From: Haliotis asinina
Lineage: Eukaryota > Mollusca > Gastropoda > Lepetellida > Haliotidae
NCBI RefSeq assembly: GCF_037392515.1
Contig: NC_090288.1
Span: 1,488,001-1,552,000, forward strand
DNA: 64,000 nt
Direction: 5' to 3'
Shown here: one piece after another, positions 36,003 through 45,289 of the stretch
Position numbering within the stretch: position 1 is the first letter of the stretch
How the letters are laid out: each line of letters starts with the position of its first letter
Notes under the pieces: generated by a model
Database searches by the model: none
What the model was told of the DNA's origin: nothing
The model's input: the letters and a program-made list of their open reading frames with translations, nothing else
Made by a program: the position numbers and the translations under genes

Positions 36003-37067
36003 TCAGCACAACAGGTTGAGGTAGTCGCGCAGATACTCCGGCATATTGAGACGCTGAAGTCCCCTGGGGAGCTGGTCTCTCCCCAGCAACACCTCCCTCA
36101 CCGTGCACCGACACAGGTGTTTCAGCGAGCAGGGTCGGGTGTAGAATGGGGGTATGTAGTCGGTGACCTCGTTGTTCACGTAGTACACGTGTCTGGCCGG
36201 TTTGTCTAGGATCCTTTGTCCCTCGAACCGTAACGTGAGCCGCGGCACCGTCCGTAGACAGTACATGAAGCATTCCACGAGGGTGTCGACGCTGCCGAGT
36301 CTGAAGCCGACGCTGGTGGTGGTAATGGTGGGGAAGAGGTGGAAGCTGCTGAACATACGGAGGATGTACTCGAGCGGGTGGCCTTCCGCCGTGGCACCGT
36401 GTTGCAAGAGGAGAAGCACAGCTTTTGGCTTCATGTTGACGATGGCGAGAAGCAATGGTGAAGCGCGGAGGTGGGAGCGGTTCACATCCACGTCGGGTGG
36501 CAGAGTCGGGTATGCAATGGGTAGATCTAAATACAGGCATGAATCTCCCCGAATCATTTCCCGCCACATGACGCTCTGTGGACCATTAAAGACACAGTTT
36601 TTAAGGCTCGGGTCACTGAACTCTATCGTAAAACCAGAACATACCTCCAAAAGATGTTCCGTCTTTTCTGGAATTCCGGCATGCGTTTCACTGAAATCAA
36701 ACAAATCTCTCAAAAATATTCCAAAATCGACCCCTCGACTGTAAAAGAGAAGTTGCTTTAGAAGTTTCCGTGGAAGGTTGTTAGCGACATCTGCCTTGTT
36801 GCCGTAGCAACACAGCCCCAAGCCAAGGTGAAGGACGAGCCAACAGAAGTATCGCTTCCTGTCGTCACTACTCTTACACTTGACATATTGGAGAATGTCT
36901 TCAACGACTCTGGTCAAAGTGATGTCCCCAGTCTCTATTCGGACACACAATGTCTTTCCAATCACCTCACATTGTTTCTCTGGCGATGGGACTTTGTTGT
37001 GGAGACTTCGTCGCACTGTTTCAAAGCTGTTATGTCTCAATGCCCAGTAGTTCGTGAGGCGTTCCAT
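36003..37067 (-). CDS. Ankyrin-repeat and SOCS-box protein, ASB17-like, intronless
   Basis: Predicted substrate adaptor of a Cullin5-Elongin B/C ubiquitin ligase. I take the ATG at 37067: context GGCGGCATGG is an excellent initiation site and gives 354 residues. The frame stays open to an ATG at 37199 (398 residues), but that ATG has a poor context and would put coding sequence over two CRE palindromes. Residues 200-229 form one clear ankyrin repeat (SPLLLAIVNMKPKAVLLLLQ then HGA); the preceding helical region is less clear. Residues 312-354 are a SOCS box: BC-box SLKHLCRCTVREVL, then LNMPEYLRDYLNLLC in the Cul5-box position. The end (DYIPPFYTRPCSLKHLC to DYLNLL) and ankyrin placement recall vertebrate ASB17 from memory; orthology is not proven. 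No introns; no canonical AATAAA seen nearby downstream. Confidence 0.88.
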   Translation of the reverse strand: MERLTNYWALRHNSFETVRRSLHNKVPSPEKQCEVIGKTLCVRIETGDITLTRVVEDILQYVKCKSSDDRKRYFCWLVLHLGLGLCCYGNKADVANNLPRKLLKQLLFYSRGVDFGIFLRDLFDFSETHAGIPEKTEHLLEVCSGFTIEFSDPSLKNCVFNGPQSVMWREMIRGDSCLYLDLPIAYPTLPPDVDVNRSHLRASPLLLAIVNMKPKAVLLLLQHGATAEGHPLEYILRMFSSFHLFPTITTTSVGFRLGSVDTLVECFMYCLRTVPRLTLRFEGQRILDKPARHVYYVNNEVTDYIPPFYTRPCSLKHLCRCTVREVLLGRDQLPRGLQRLNMPEYLRDYLNLLC

Positions 37068-37100
37068 GCCGCCTTCTCTGACTGGGCGGCAACAATAGCG

Positions 37101-37125
37101 TGACGTCATGATTGTTGTGACGTCA
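37101..37125. promoter_or_regulatory. Pair of perfect CREs upstream of the ASB gene
   Basis: TGACGTCA at 37101-37108 and 37118-37125, 17 bp centre to centre, 34-58 bp upstream of the preferred ATG. Such sites bind CREB/ATF or related bZIP factors. The position suggests promoter-proximal or 5'-UTR elements and cAMP-responsive or testis-type control, which is inference. Confidence 0.5.
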
Positions 37126-37269
37126 TCAGTATTGTTACGTCTCGGGTTAAACTGATGACAAAATGTGCGAGGAACCGCAAATGTCATATTTACAGGCATG
37201 GACGGACGGAACAGTTTCTCTCTTTGGTACGTAGCATGTACTACAGACGTTTAAGCGCGAGCGCGTGTG

Positions 37270-38324
37270 TGTGTGTGAGAACGATCCCTATCATTCCAGA
37301 TAGTAATATTGTGATTCGAGTGAGATACTCACTTTTACCTTTGTATGTCTCACATTTACATTAGCTGCTTTCAATATTAATCGGGACACATTGTTCTTTT
37401 CATTCAGATCAAGAAAAGATTATGGGCGATTTTGATTTATAAAGCCTTTATCCAGTAACCGTTCGTCGCGTTTTCTTAATAAAAGACAACACATATCAAC
37501 AAACATCACCCCGTTTAACAGTTGAAAACAATTTGTTCGCGCATTGCCTGCAATGACACCTTGATGGTTGTTAAATTTCAATCAGTAATGACTTGCACAT
37601 CTTCTTGGGCTGTGATTCACGGAGTGCGCTGTCTGCTGAACTTTGACATGCTCGAAACTGGCAGCACTTCAGCGTATGATGCCCAGTGTTAACTGTTAAA
37701 GATTCAGTGACTAACAGACTATGGAAGAGTTGCGGAAAACCCAGGGATGGTGAGGATCGACCCTAGTCAATGAGAACAGGATTTACTGGCTTAACAAACT
37801 TAAGATTGCAGATGTTAGGCGTTAGGAATGCAGATGTTAGGCTTTAGGATGGCAAATTTTGGGCTTATGTAGTTCGAATTACACGCTATACGATTAGAAA
37901 CATACGTAGTCCGTCGAAATGACTGCCGCTCACGTGGCATGCCGTCCCTGACACATCGTCATTTTGGCAATCGACGTCAATGGTGGACACAACTTCGACA
38001 CGCGCGTCGTCGCTCTTCTCTGACCGTCTGAGAGGCGTGCGGGTCGACGTTTTGTCTCACAAGAAGACAACGTTCCCTGGACATTCAACGTCACCCATGT
38101 TGGTGGGAGGTGAATATTACCATATCGGCCTTTATTGCTACTGTAGTACTACCACTTTATTACCCTTGTAGTGATTTGTATGAACATCTAAACTGAGAAT
38201 ACAAGTGTTAACTTACATCCCATCTTTGTTTTGTGTTTGTATTAGTTTGAACTTGGAAATAAACGCATAACAGTGCTGTGACATGTATTTTCTGTTTGAA
38301 CTATACAGTTGTTGGTCGAACTAT
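37270..38324. other. No gene recognised
   Basis: A short (GT)n at about 37265-37280, a duplicated GCAGATGTTAGGC word at 37808-37845, and nothing else that I can support. Confidence 0.5.
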
Positions 38325-38452
38325 ACTAGATGAGCCCAGTGGTTACAGCGAAAGACTCGAACATGGGTACAAAGTTGGAAGCCCATTTCTGGTGTCAGGC
38401 GTCGTGATATTGCTGGAATATTGCTAAAATTAAACTCATTCACTCACTCGAT
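38325..38452 (+). mobile_element. SINE-1 copy, damaged head
   Basis: GCCCAGTGGTTACAGCG, a lost B-box, then CCCATTTCTGGTGTC, GATATTGCTGGAATATTGCT and ATTCACTCACTC. Confidence 0.8.
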
Positions 38453-38454
38453 CT

Positions 38455-39557
38455 GCAATAATTGTGTTAGAAGCATGTGTGGGAAAATGGCCAGCAATGG
38501 CAGATGGAGCTGCTGGTATCAAACCGAAACGACCGAGTTTCATTCAGACGATGACCTACTTTTCACCCGATCCGAATTTTCTCGTGTAAAAGTGAAAAGA
38601 GACACAATATGCAACTATGGTTATACTTCATTCCAAGAAAATGGTATTTACAAATTAACTATGTTTTAAAAAATAGCATTTCCATATTTTATACAAGGAG
38701 TAGGCATCAAGTCGTTAACTATTAAGACGTGACACACTGTAGTTGTTTGAAGTGGTCGTACAATGGCTCACAATTCATCTGGACCACTGGTTAGACCCGA
38801 TTTGTGTTCTTTGTGCTTACTAAATGTATTTTGTAACGTACAGTGTGATTCACATATCAAATCCGCACCAGACTCCCAAACCTTTCTTTCAATATTTCCA
38901 CGATTTCGGTTTATTAGACAAGCACGCCGCACGACGTGCTTGCAAGGATTAGAAGGTGCGTACTGTTGAAATGAAATGTAAGTGATTAGATGTATCAAAT
39001 ATTACTGATTAATACTGGTATCTCTAGCTAAATGAAATGGTCTCCAAATTCTGGACTGGTCATTGTTCTAATTTAAAAAATGCACAGTAGGGCAGAACCC
39101 AGCCAGCAGGAAACTGTGTAATCAGTGTTTTGACTGATGATTCTGAATCCAAGCAGTGTGACGTTAGCGTCCGTAGAAACATCATTTGGCACTACTACCC
39201 ACGTCTCCAGCTAGATGTCTATTTATGGACAGTCCTCATAGAGGCCGCCGGCCGATCTGTAACGGTCCCACGCCAAGATTGAAGGATCCAAACCACAGGT
39301 TCCAGCCACCCACCCTGGTAGCACCAAACCTTGCAAAACAGGTGTATCCACAAAAGCAGTTCCATGACATTTGCGCGCCTCTACATCCGTGCACCAATTC
39401 TGACTCAAGAACATTCACCTCGACCTCCAGTAGTGTAGACTAAACGCGAGTGGAGAGGAACCTTCTTCACCAGCGAGTCACGGTTCTTTCTTCCCCAAAC
39501 TATGAGTTTAGTAGTAGGCTCGATGACTAGTCACTGAATCCCAATTCCGTAGAACGA
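38455..39557. other. No gene recognised
   Basis: At 39180-39445 all three frame sets are open on one strand or the other, with moderately GC-rich sequence. No reading gave a family I know. Confidence 0.45.
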
Positions 39558-39655
39558 TGTCCATGATGTTGATCACTGGACTGTCTGGTCCAGATTCGAT
39601 CATTTACAGACGGTCGCCACGAAGCTGATTTTTTGCTGAGTGAGGCGTAAAACAA
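39558..39655 (+). mobile_element. SINE-2 3' fragment
   Basis: GATGTTGATCACTGGACTGT, CTGGTCCAGATTCGATCATT and a GCGTAAAAC end; 5'-truncated, as expected from target-primed reverse transcription. Confidence 0.75.
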
Positions 39656-39776
39656 CCAGCCTCATATGGTTCAGTAAAATCGTTGTCTGCAACAATGTCT
39701 TTACAGTCAAACGCCACTACCGGTTGTAGCTTCAACTAGAAACTAATATCTCCAACAATGTTGCAAATATTGATGT

Positions 39777-39782
39777 TTTATT
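39777..39782 (-). terminator. Poly(A) signal for the 40-kb 2H gene
   Basis: AATAAA on the minus strand about 300 bases beyond the stop codon at 40081. Confidence 0.45.
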
Positions 39783-40017
39783 GCCACGTATCCACTTCTT
39801 TATAAGAAGAGTATCAACCGTCTAGAAGTTATAGCGGGGAAGTATCTTTATCACAATGCATAAACTATCGAGATTCCACAGTAAGGTGTATGAGAATATT
39901 ATAACAAATATACCCTATTCGGTAGGTTCACACTTGGTAATATTGCGTTAAATTGCTGGTGCCAGCACAGTCTATCAATTTCTCAGTGAAAAACAGCAAG
40001 TATCAATCCAACACACG

Positions 40018-40078
40018 GCAAAAAAAAAAAAAAAAAGAACTCACTACCTCACTCACTCACTCACTCACTCACTCGGGG
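40018..40078. repeat. Poly(A) and (ACTC)n tract
   Basis: A run of about 17 A, then about nine ACTC units, ending three bases beyond the stop codon of the 2H gene. It looks like a bare SINE tail now within the 3' UTR. Confidence 0.85.
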
Positions 40079-40080
40079 GT

Positions 40081-40680
40081 CTACACGACGACAGTGGCAT
40101 CCGTGACGTAGAAGCCATCGGGGCCCCTCTCGGACCCCATCCGACACAGTCTGACGGCATCAACATGCTCCTCACCAAAAACGACATCGGTGTCAGCGTT
40201 GTACACGGTGTTGGGGAAATGTGTTATCCCGGTCTTGTGGGTGAAAGATTTCGTCACTTTCGCTATTGTCATGTGAGGGCGGAACTCCCTGTCCAGCCAA
40301 CAAATCCCTTGGGCGTCTAGAAACGAAACGATCACAGACCGGAGTACTGATAGCTCACGTGCATAGGCAACGTTACCGTACACGACAACGTCGCCAAACG
40401 TACCGATTCCTTTCACTTTTAACGTTGTCTTGTTTTGCATAGACCGGATGTTCTCCGCGGCACTGTTGAGAGCCTCCACCGCTGTATGGAGCTCGGTCTG
40501 TGTCTGAATAGAGAGATGGCACAGGCTGACGTGGAGATCATCCCTGGATGAACACACTGTCAAGTAGTTGGCATTTTCCTTAATCATTCTTTCCCGAACT
40601 CTGTCGAACGTCTTTTTGATTCCGTCGTCTGTGACACGAATGGCAACAAAGTAGTTGGGGCTGATAGTCCTGGAGGCCAT
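40081..40680 (-). CDS. AKAP7/LENG9-type 2H phosphoesterase domain protein
   Basis: 199 residues, a single LigT-like 2H domain of the AKAP7 nuclear-localisation-domain type. The two signature histidines are in H50-V-S52 (DDLHVSL) and H136-M-T138 (RPHMTIAKV). The fold opens with PNYFVAIRVTDDGIKK and closes with the RMGSERGPDGFYV strand. Members of this superfamily bind or cleave cyclic and 2'-5' phosphodiesters in RNA or nucleotides; the substrate here is unknown. The start ATG (gagATGG) is in good context and lies 7 bases after a splice acceptor (catgtttcag at 40688-40697), so an upstream non-coding exon is likely. It is clearly paralogous to the second half of the 58937-61765 gene (shared NYFVAIR, HMTIAKV and DGFY blocks), on the same strand 18 kb away. 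Confidence 0.9.
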   Translation of the reverse strand: MASRTISPNYFVAIRVTDDGIKKTFDRVRERMIKENANYLTVCSSRDDLHVSLCHLSIQTQTELHTAVEALNSAAENIRSMQNKTTLKVKGIGTFGDVVVYGNVAYARELSVLRSVIVSFLDAQGICWLDREFRPHMTIAKVTKSFTHKTGITHFPNTVYNADTDVVFGEEHVDAVRLCRMGSERGPDGFYVTDATVVV

Positions 40681-40699
40681 CTCATATCTGAAACATGAA

Positions 40700-41789
40700 A
40701 TTCTTTTTTTTCACAAAAAAAATTTTCTTTTTGTCTTTTCGCTAAATCGGTAACTACTCTTAATATGTTCATAATAATTATACTAGTTTGACTTTCCTGT
40801 GAAGATCCGAGTTGAATTGGTCTTCACCAACTTCTGCTGCCATTATTCAACCAACGGAATAGCTAGTCAGGTTCACTGGCGTCATTGGTGCATATCACCG
40901 TATCCCCACCGCCTAGATCGACACTCGTGATATCAATCATCTTATTTTCTAATCTAAAATTTACACACACCATGGGTGTAATGTATAAAGCCTCTAGTGG
41001 TGCCCTACGGCGGGAGTTTGATAAGGGTCACTTACTATACACGTCACCGACTGGTCAGATCAATCCACTTGGTTCTTGGAAGTCGGAGCAGTTCTACGTA
41101 CTGTACTCGCACACTACCAAAAAGCAACTGAACATGGACAAACATACACTGGAGTACATAAACACTGCGGCTATAGTTTCCACCGAAGTCCGTGGCTGAT
41201 CCTGAAACTGAAAGTAGACTTCTCCGTCTGTACTCCGACAAACCTGACAGCCTGGTTCCCTGGGTCTGTTGCGCTTGTGCTAACGCTCCCACACGCAACA
41301 GACCCAGGGAAGCAGGCTACCAAACTGATGGCAAGTGTCACGGGATACTCGTCAGCGCCTATAATTAGGGCGTTGTGTCATCACTTATTTGTCAATGTCA
41401 CAGATGCCTGGTTGCATCATATATCCTATTGTCGTGTCGTGTCCTTCCTCATCTTAATGATGTTCCTTGTCGTGCTGAGGAAGTTGGCGACGTTTTTCCC
41501 AGAACACTACATCACAGTTGTGTAATATGTACTGATAATAACTGCTGATTAAACATTAGTGTCGAAACCACGTGACGGATGTGGGATATTTATGACCTGT
41601 AGGTTACACGACAAAGCAAATGAATTCGCAAAGGCTCTGCAGCTTACATAATTGTTTCATAAATATATATGCAGTGAGCCTGTGTTATCTGGAACACCCT
41701 TATGTCGACATACAGTTTTAGACAGATGTCAGAGAGTAGTGATAACTTCAGTAAGTATTTGTACTCGCATATAACCCAAATTACAGTTT
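40700..41789. other. No gene recognised; 18-bp perfect inverted repeat
   Basis: TTCCCTGGGTCTGTTGCG (41256-41273) and its exact complement (41294-41311) are separated by 20 bp. The left arm and spacer resemble 2208-2245, so this is a dispersed repeat. The open frame 41076-41525 runs through it and is not convincing. Confidence 0.6.
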
Positions 41790-41895
41790 GAGAGAGAAAC
41801 AGGCTTTACATATTGTTCACATCAGGGGAATTGAACCCGGCTTTCTGAGTGACGAGCGAACACTTTTACCACTAGGCTATCCCAGCGCCCGCTGT
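41790..41895 (-). mobile_element. SINE-1 head fragment
   Basis: Complements of the B-box (GGGAATTGAACCCGGC) and A-box side (TTACCACTAGGCTATCCCAG); the tail is missing. Confidence 0.8.
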
Positions 41896-42065
41896 ATTAA
41901 GAACGCTAACGATAATTGTGTTCAAATATATGGTATAAAATATTTTGTCTGATATTAGTATGGTATATATTCCAAATGCCCCCAATACAACATTATAAGA
42001 AACCTTTTTTCATAAACATCACAGAAGGCCTGGCCGTCATATCGACAGGAACTTCATCTACCCTG

Positions 42066-42225
42066 TCAGTGAGTGAGTGGGTGAGTTTTACGCCGCTTTT
42101 AGCAATAGTCTAGCAATATCACGGCAGGAGATACCATCAATGGGCTTTACACATTGTGCCCAAGTAGGGAATTGAGCAAGTCTTCGGCGTGGCGAGCGAC
42201 CACTTGACCCACGCGGCCAGGAACA
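42066..42225 (-). mobile_element. SINE-1 copy
   Basis: Tail (GTGAGTGAGTGGGTGAGTTT, TACGCCGCTTTTAGC) at the left, eroded head at the right. Confidence 0.82.
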
Positions 42226-43689
42226 ACCGTCCTAATGTATTTCTCCATCATCAAATCTATGAAATGTGCTTCAAACTCGGGAGCTGACACCCTGACAATA
42301 TACAGTTGTGGTCCGTGCCCTGAGTAAATGAGACTTCCTCACTCTGAAAAGTGAGGCCTGTGTAAAGCGAGACATTGCATAATTGAGACCCGGTGTGTAA
42401 CTGGAATATCGTCCCAGACGCTTCAGTTTATGTAAGCAAACAGCCAAGGAAAATGATAATTTGGATGACTCGAACCAGATTTGTAATATGGGCGTCACCT
42501 TGTAGGTATATATAGACAGCACACACGGAGTCAAAACAATCCATAAACAGAAACCTCATTTCTCATCCATAAAATTTTATCCTTATCTGATTTCACCAAC
42601 TTCTAAACATGCCTCTCTGTTGAGTAAACTGCAGTTATAGTCCTTCGTAAGGATTGTACGTACGCATTATTAGCTTTTACATTTATTGTTTTGGCGGTAT
42701 GTAAAAGACAAAAACATAATTAACTCCCTTTATTTTTTTAACGGAAGTGATTGTGCATGTGCTTTTCATGCGTCAGTTTGAGGGCAGCCGTCAGCCGGTG
42801 TGGAGGGCCTCAACAAAACTTTTAAACTCAACGTGCATGCCACTGTCATTTAAGAGTAACAAGCAAGATGTCAACACTCTCAAAAACGTTATATACCGAA
42901 ACCTCGCAGCAGGCCTTCAGCCTGCAACAGAAATACCCCTACACATTGATGTTTTGGCCGTTACACACCATGTAGATTACCGTGGTAGTCGTGGACACCT
43001 GCTGATAGCCGTGGACACCTGTCGATAGTCGTAGACACGTCGTCAGGTCCTTTGTCGGGGATATGAACAGTTTCACGCAGGTTCGCAGAATATCTACACC
43101 AGTCTCACTTCCAGGAATTAATGCGCTCAGGTATCAGCACCAGCGTTCTGGGAACTGAACTGCTGACACACATGCAGGGTCCTCAGTGTGTTTGGGCGGG
43201 CCTCTAACGATATGTCAATAATGACTTGGGTTCAACAGAGCTGCACTGTCAACACTCATAGATACAACCAAGATCATGTATATGTACTTTATTTGATTTG
43301 TCCCAATGAGACGGGGATAGACACGATACATCCATAGTGACATAACACATTCATCAAGACATGCACGCCGGTCGAGAAGAGTCAGTACTGATGCTCAGCA
43401 CTTTCCTGAGAGAAATATCAAAATACAACGACATCAGAATCAATGTGAGAATTGTTTGTAGCAGATGCAGTTTTCATTGACAAATACGGCTCTCCCAACT
43501 CGGGTTGTGTCATTTACCAACTGTCGTATCATTTTCGTGTTGTAGTGTTCTTACCAATACACCAACCCTTTGTCAATGAATATATATGTTTGAAACAAAC
43601 AAATAATTCATTTTAAATTGAAAAGGAGCCCCGGCGAGATGGGAGATTCAGAACTTGCCCAATCTAGCTGACTGGCCAGCTAATCCCGA
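42226..43689. other. No gene recognised
   Basis: A near-repeat of the GTCGTGGACACCTG type at 42988-43030 and the dispersed AATTGAAAAGGAGCCCC motif at 43613. No coding sequence that I can support. Confidence 0.5.
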
Positions 43690-43745
43690 GGGCGGGTGGG
43701 GGTTGGGGTGTTGGGGTGTTGGGGTGTTGGGGTGTTGGGGTGTAG
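43690..43745 (+). repeat. (TTGGGGTG)n G-rich repeat
   Basis: At least five tandem TTGGGGTG units, next to GGGCGGGTGGGGG. Many runs of four G on one strand could form G-quadruplexes. Confidence 0.85.
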
Positions 43746-44114
43746 CTGTAAACGTTCCATGTGCAACAAAGACACAAATAGATGCTCTAACCAGTCATCC
43801 TCCTAATATAAAGTCTAAATGTAAGTAGTTCTACTTTCAGCAGTAATGTCTGAACTTTTACCACAATGCGTGGATGTGTCACATTGTATCAACATGCTTT
43901 TTCTTCAGAATAAACATTAATCATAATGTCTCTCATTTGGATTATATTTTTATCCCTGCCCGTTCCCTGGGTCTAGGACTGTGGAAATGGAACCATGAAT
44001 TGCGCCGCCCTGTTCACGGGGATGGGTCAGACAGGTTGCACCAAGCCCAGCGAATGAGTAATTCCGGGACTTGGGCACGACATTAAAATATACACTCACA
44101 TTTATCATAATAAG

Positions 44115-44300
44115 TATCTGAGTGAGTTTGTGAGAACATGGGTGAGTCAGGTGGGATGTACGCTGTTCTCAGCAATATCACTGTAGCATCAGAGAAGGGG
44201 CTCTCAGTCTGTGTGTGGGGTGACGTGAGGTGTTCGTTGGGTTCGATCCCCTACATGGGTGCAATGTTTAAGCTCTGGTGCCCTGTTGTATACCACATAC
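44115..44300. mobile_element. Possible SINE fragments
   Basis: GAGTGAGTTTGTGAGAACAT and CTCAGCAATATCACTG resemble a SINE tail. GGGTTCGATCCCCTACATGG at 44240 resembles the tRNA-SINE B-box and following body. Confidence 0.45.
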
Positions 44301-44306
44301 ATACAT

Positions 44307-44660
44307 AACCAGCATGTAACACCTACATATATTTGTGATCTAACACTTTCATAGAACCGTCACGTAACACCTACATATATTTGTGATCTAACACTTTCAT
44401 AGAACCGTCACGTAACACCTACATATATTTGTGATCTAACACTTTCATAGAACCGTCACGTAACACCTACATATATTTGTGATCTAACACTTTCATAGAA
44501 CCGTCACGTAACACCTACATATATTTGTGATCTAACACTTTCATAGAACCGTCACGTAACACCTACATATATTTGTGATCTAACACTTTCATAGAACCGT
44601 CACGTAACACCTACATATATTTGTGATCTAACACTTCCATAGAACCGTCACGTAACACCT
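44307..44660. repeat. 48-bp tandem repeat, seven units
   Basis: Unit AACCGTCACGTAACACCTAC + ATATATTTGTGATCTAACAC + TTTCATAG. Copies are almost identical (one C for T near the end), then break into shorter, diverged AACACCTACATATA words up to about 45010. Confidence 0.95.
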
Positions 44661-44717
44661 ACATATAGCGGTAACATAACACCTTCATATAGCCAGCATA
44701 TAACATTTACATATATT

Positions 44718-44898
44718 GTGAGTGAGTGAGTTTAGATTTACGCCGTGCACAACATTATTCCAGCTATACGGAAATAATCAAATTTGGACGAGACAATCCA
44801 GGGATGAACAACATGAACATCAATGTGTCAACGAAGCAACTTAACCTGACCACCCGATCCCGGTTACTGAGGATCAATTCTAACCCGGATCTTCGCGA
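44718..44898 (-). mobile_element. SINE-2 copy, internally deleted
   Basis: GTGAGTGAGTTTAGATTTAC, ATTCCAGCTATACGG and GACCACCCGATCCCGGTTAC in family order. Confidence 0.82.
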
Positions 44899-45009
44899 GC
44901 GCCTCCATATAGCTATCATAAAACACCTACAAGTAACCAAATATAGCACCTATGTATAAACATCCCATAACACCTACATATAAACATCTTATAACACCTA
45001 CATATAACC

Positions 45010-45283
45010 GGGGGGACTGGGCCGCCTCGTGGTTAAAGGTTGGTTCGTCACACTGCATTCCGATCTCTCCAGGGTAAACGCTCCGATAGCTCTCCACTAC
45101 ATACACAGTGGAGAGTCATCTGAACGTTTACCCTGGAGAGATCGAGGATGGTCACACTGAAACACTGGGTACGATTCCCCACATGGGTACAATGTGTGAC
45201 GGCCATTTCTGGCGTCCCCTGCCGTGATATTACTGGAATAATCTAAAAGCGGCGTTAAACCATTCTCACTCACTCACTATATA
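45010..45283 (+). mobile_element. SINE-1 copy interrupted by a palindromic MITE
   Basis: Head GGCCGCCTCGTGGTTAAAG, then an insertion (45056-45150), then GGTACGATTCCCCACATGGG, CCTGCCGTGATATTACTGG and the (ACTC)n tail. The insertion fell between the A- and B-boxes. Confidence 0.9.
45056..45150. mobile_element. 95-bp palindromic MITE with 9-bp target duplication
   Basis: Arms GATCTCTCCAGGGTAAACG and CGTTTACCCTGGAGAGATC, with a second inner pair (CTCTCCACT / AGTGGAGAG), so most of it is one hairpin. Ends CATTCC and GAGGATG are near-inverse. It is flanked by exact 9-bp copies of GTCACACTG (45047-45055, 45151-45159). A 9-bp duplication is typical of Mutator-like elements, so a MULE-mobilised MITE is my best guess. 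Confidence 0.85.
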
Positions 45284-45289
45284 TATAAC

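Noticed and set aside
35953-36744. Long open frames overlapping the ASB gene in other frames (204 and 180 codons)
   Set aside because: Shadows of the ASB coding sequence; only the 36003-37067 frame carries the ankyrin and SOCS motifs.
41076-41525. 149-codon plus-strand open frame
   Set aside because: Runs through an 18-bp inverted repeat shared with 2208-2245; no domain and no splice evidence.
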